Source: Mytilisepta virgata (lineage: Eukaryota > Mollusca > Bivalvia > Mytilida > Mytilidae). From it: 64,000 nt of DNA. A program made the translations under genes and the position numbers. Position 1 is the first letter of the stretch. Each line of letters begins with the position of its first letter. The notes below the pieces were generated by a model. The model was not told where the DNA came from. It saw only the letters and a program-made list of their open reading frames with translations, and ran no database searches. The DNA lies in assembly GCA_028015205.1 (NCBI GenBank), contig CM051515.1:13348001-13412000 (forward strand). Reading direction: 5' to 3'. This document shows positions 60,730-64,000 of the stretch, one piece after another.

Positions 60730-63050
60730 CCTGTCACTGATGCATCCTGTCGAATTACTGCATTTATCGTTGTTTCTTAAGATTCTGTAAGAAAAGAATT
60801 GGATGTGGCTTTGAGCAATATATCATATGTGTAGTTATTATGTTTAAAAGTGTTCCTTTTAATGTGCATTTACTGTGTGTCCCAACTAAATTGAATACCC
60901 ATTTTTAAGAAAAAAAGTTTTAATTCAACTTTAGTAGTTTTTTTTTCACTTCATTATTGCAGTTACCGACACATTGGAGTAAATTTTAGCTTTTATGGTT
61001 AATTATTACATGTACTTAATTGTGTGAAATATAACATCATGAAAAAATATAACACAAGTTTTCTTTGTAAATTTCTAATTCAAATTCACTGACTTTTTCT
61101 CAGAGGAATTAGCTATTGAGGTATTTGGGACATGTGCAGTAGCAATGAAAAATATCCTTGTTAAGTGGCATTGAAATGAAGTGAGGTGAAGGTTTTTTGT
61201 TAATGTGATTAATAGTGTAAAATGTGTGCTACTTGTGTGCTTAAATTTTTGTCCAGTGCTTGTAGAGATTTTTTGCATGAATAATCACAGTTTTTTTTTC
61301 TACCTGCAAAATTTAAATTTTTTCTATTTACAAATATTATTTTATATGCATGTACTTGTCATCAGTTTCATCTGAAGAGTCAAAGAAAAAAAACACTGCC
61401 ATAAAAATTTACATGTAATGGTTGTTGTGATACTCAACTGGTTATACATAATTAATTATACCTGGAGGTGTATTCAGAAGGTTTTACTAAAAGTATATCA
61501 GTATTGTGTATATAAAACCCTTAAAGTCTAGTACATCATGGAATATTCATTTATAATATGAAAATGAGAAATTTATTGGGAATTTGTATGCATGTCATAA
61601 TTAAAAAGTCAATGCAAAAGTAATGAAAATTAAAAAATAAAACAGCATAAAAATATCAAACACGCCATCATCATCAATGTACATGTAATTTCACTGGTGA
61701 TATTTATAAATACATGTACATTGTGTATGTGGAAAAAAAGAAGATATGTGATTGTACAATGAGGAACCAGAGTGAGTTATATATTCCTAACCAATGTAGG
61801 TAAGGGAGATAATAAATTTGTCTCCCTTTTAGCCTCAGGACAAAAGGGAGAGAATTTAATTATCTCCCTTACCTACATTGGTTAGGAAAAGATGACTCAC
61901 TCTGATTCCTCATTCATTACTGATACATTTGGGAGATGTTTTTAAGATAAGAATTTTTACATTGTCATTTATACATGGCACACCTATAACAAGAATACAA
62001 GTACATGTATTTATTGTAATTTTTGTACATTCATTGATTTAGGAGAATAAAGATGTTCCTTGTAGAACTAGCAGTGTTTTTTGCTGTCATAAGTTAGTAT
62101 TTTAGGATTTATCTCCCCTTATTTGAGGAAAACATTAGTGTATTTTTTGTATACGAGTTGTTACTGTCAATCTAGTAGAAGAAATGGAAATTTTGGCACA
62201 TCATCTGATCTTTTTAATTATAAATAATTTGTCAGCAACATAATCCCTCCATTCTTTAATTGTGGAATAGCACAGATTTTTTATTTACGATAATCACTGC
62301 TGTTGTTTATGTGATAAACAAAAAGTATTAATTATTTGTTTTGTAAAGATATACAGAATGAAATCTGTGATAGTTAAATTTTATTATATTTACATGTATG
62401 TATTTAACTTTTTTTTTTGTCATTTGTGCTGACATCACACAACATAGTCTAGCTTCAGTAATTTTATATCATTTTTGTTTTTTAGGAAACTAGAATTAAT
62501 GTTACAATAACACATGGAATAACTGTCTTGTTGCATTTTTCAAATGAAATAAAACAAGCTTTCTGAGAGTATTGCTGAGCATAACAATGTCCCATACCAC
62601 CTAGAGCTGTGAGATCGTACACAAGGGAACCCCTGTTACACTTGCAGTATATACAATATGAAATCTAAAAAACTTAGCATTTTCAAATTTAATTCTTAAT
62701 TATGTATCTATTATAATCATGAAATAATTAGTATTATTATAATTGTTTTGTTTTGCTCATTAACATGATGTTATATTTTGTACTAGTCGAAGACTAACTT
62801 GTTATATTGCGTGATTGTTTTCTGCTGTTTATTGTTTTTTTAATCATAATATATTTTTACCACATATATGGAAAATCCTCTTTTCATATACATGTACACT
62901 GAATAAATGACTTGTTTCTAAGTTTATTTTGCTTTTTAATGAAATTTTTATCTCATATGTAAATTTTAAACCCAAGAGTTGCCGGTTGAATACTTGATGT
63001 ATCTGTTAAACTGGTTTAATCCTGCCGCATTCTATGCACCTGTCCCAAGT
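60730..63050. other. AT-rich sequence, probable 3' flank, no gene
   Basis: Apart from the hairpin at 61,758 no frame or repeat is supported. AATAAAGATGTTCC near 62,046 could serve as a distal polyadenylation signal of the 275-aa gene, but this is not demonstrated. Confidence 0.45.
61758..61914. mobile_element. 157-bp foldback (MITE-like) hairpin
   Basis: AATGAGGAACCAGAGTGAG at the left is matched by CTCACTCTGATTCCTCATT at the right. The arms continue through TTCCTAACCAATGTAGGTAA and AGGGAGATAA to a short loop near CAGGAC. Pairing is close to complete over about 70 bp per arm, with a few mismatches. Confidence 0.85.
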
Positions 63051-63059
63051 CAGGACAGT

Positions 63060-63440
63060 ATGGTCATGAATGTCTTTGACTCAATTACCACCTTGAGTGC
63101 AGAAGGTCATGGGTTCGATCCCCGGGATGGTCAAACCAAAGGCATTAAAATTGGTATTTGCTGCTTCTCCTCCGCCAAACACACAGCATCTAAGGGTAAG
63201 AGCAAAGGACTGGTCAGCTCAGAGTCAGTATAATATGTCCATGTGGGGTGACATGTCTTCCTGTGGACTGTAACCTTGTGAGCTAGAATGTTAAAAATTC
63301 GGCCCATTGTGTTGGTCTAGTACAAAGAATTCATATTCATATCATGTCGACATGTTCTCGTCCTGATATGCACTTAATGGTTGCCACTGGACGTTAAACA
63401 ATAATTCATTTATACATCCATGTCTCAGATACCTTATTAG
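63060..63440 (+). mobile_element. tRNA-derived SINE, third family
   Basis: Head near 63,065-63,125 with GGGTTCGATCCCCGGG (very good B box). The body has CTTCTCCTCCGCCAAACAC and CAGCATCTAAGGGTAAGAGC, and the 3' part ATGCACTTAATGGTTGCCAC then TGGACGTTAAACAATAATTC. This layout (tRNA head, conserved centre, LINE-like tail) suits known molluscan SINEs. The frames at 62,979-63,233 and 63,342-63,545 are SINE sequence. Confidence 0.75.
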
Positions 63441-64000
63441 ATTATTTATTGATATACTTACATGATATTGGACCGGTGGACATAAGTACTCATGAATTAC
63501 TTTGGGGCCATTCAGGGCTTGCAGCATGGTATGGTTTTCCACCATGTTGTGATCTCTGGATGTTGGTTTGGTTTATATATACTTGCGATTTTGTAACTTC
63601 ACTCTATCTTAATTTTTTATCACAATATATAAACCAATCTTGATCAAAAGTATGTTTTTTTTCCTGAAGTTCTTTAAAACTGAGAATGACTTTAATTTTG
63701 TTTTTGGTTGAATTTCTTCACAACTTGTTAATATGGGACCATTGTTTGTTATACAGCGTGAGAAAATTTCCCATGTAGAAACCTGTAATTAAATTACCTC
63801 TTTTTGTAATTTTTAGTTCCATTTTAGTGTTGTCTCATTGACATTTACCCCCATATATCCTTTAATTTCTATTAATCCAGTATCTCATCATAAAAGATTG
63901 CTTACATAGAAACAATCAGTTACCTCCCTTGGTTCAATTATCTCCCCTGGTTAACTTTGTCAAAGTGGGGATAACTCACTAATATCTCTTATCAGATGCA
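63441..64000. other. No gene seen at the right edge
   Basis: AT-rich. TTATCTCCC/GGGAGATAA words, common across the window, recur near 63,920-63,975. The short frame at 63,449-63,643 has no support. Confidence 0.4.

Noticed and set aside
63100..63130. Possible tRNA gene (GGGTTCGATCCCCGGG)
   Set aside because: A tRNA cloverleaf could not be completed; the conserved downstream body marks it as a SINE head.

Overview
The window is animal nuclear DNA. It is AT-rich, its genes are split by GT-AG introns, and much of the rest is interspersed repeats. Several repeat families (a tRNA-derived SINE with a TTTGTTTGTTTAGTTGGGG end, a CAGACGCGCGTTTCGTCTA repeat, and a repeat ending in GGTGAGCTAAAA) look to me like those of bivalve molluscs, most likely a mussel. 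The taxon is an inference; I ran no search.

Layout. 1-8.6 kb is repeats, including a nested cluster of terminal-inverted-repeat elements (2.08-5.68 kb) flanked by a 207-bp direct repeat. 8.6-17.2 kb holds two tandem paralogues for small secreted von Willebrand factor A (VWA) proteins on the + strand; only the second has a thrombospondin type-1-like segment after its signal peptide. 17.2-27.6 kb is repeat-rich with no gene I can support. 27.6-34.5 kb is a six-exon SR splicing-factor gene on the - strand (RRM, CCHC zinc knuckle, RS tail) with a 12-nt microexon in the RRM; a LINE fragment lies in its first intron. 37.9-40.75 kb is a candidate transposon: inverted repeats bound a four-exon gene that joins a PHD finger to the C-terminal tail of a MULE-type transposase, with no catalytic core. 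45.96-51.3 kb is a - strand gene for an RS-rich, coiled-coil protein of about 1,091 aa, read from two long open frames whose splice phases match. 58.37-59.74 kb is a two-exon + strand gene for an unrecognised 275-aa protein; a 64-65-bp minisatellite begins inside its last codons.

The genes do not form a pathway. The VWA pair is a local duplication acting outside the cell, the SR gene acts in nuclear splicing, and the PHD/MULE gene is mobile-element derived. All exon boundaries were read by eye from splice sites, phase and reading frame. First exons and UTRs are mostly unresolved.
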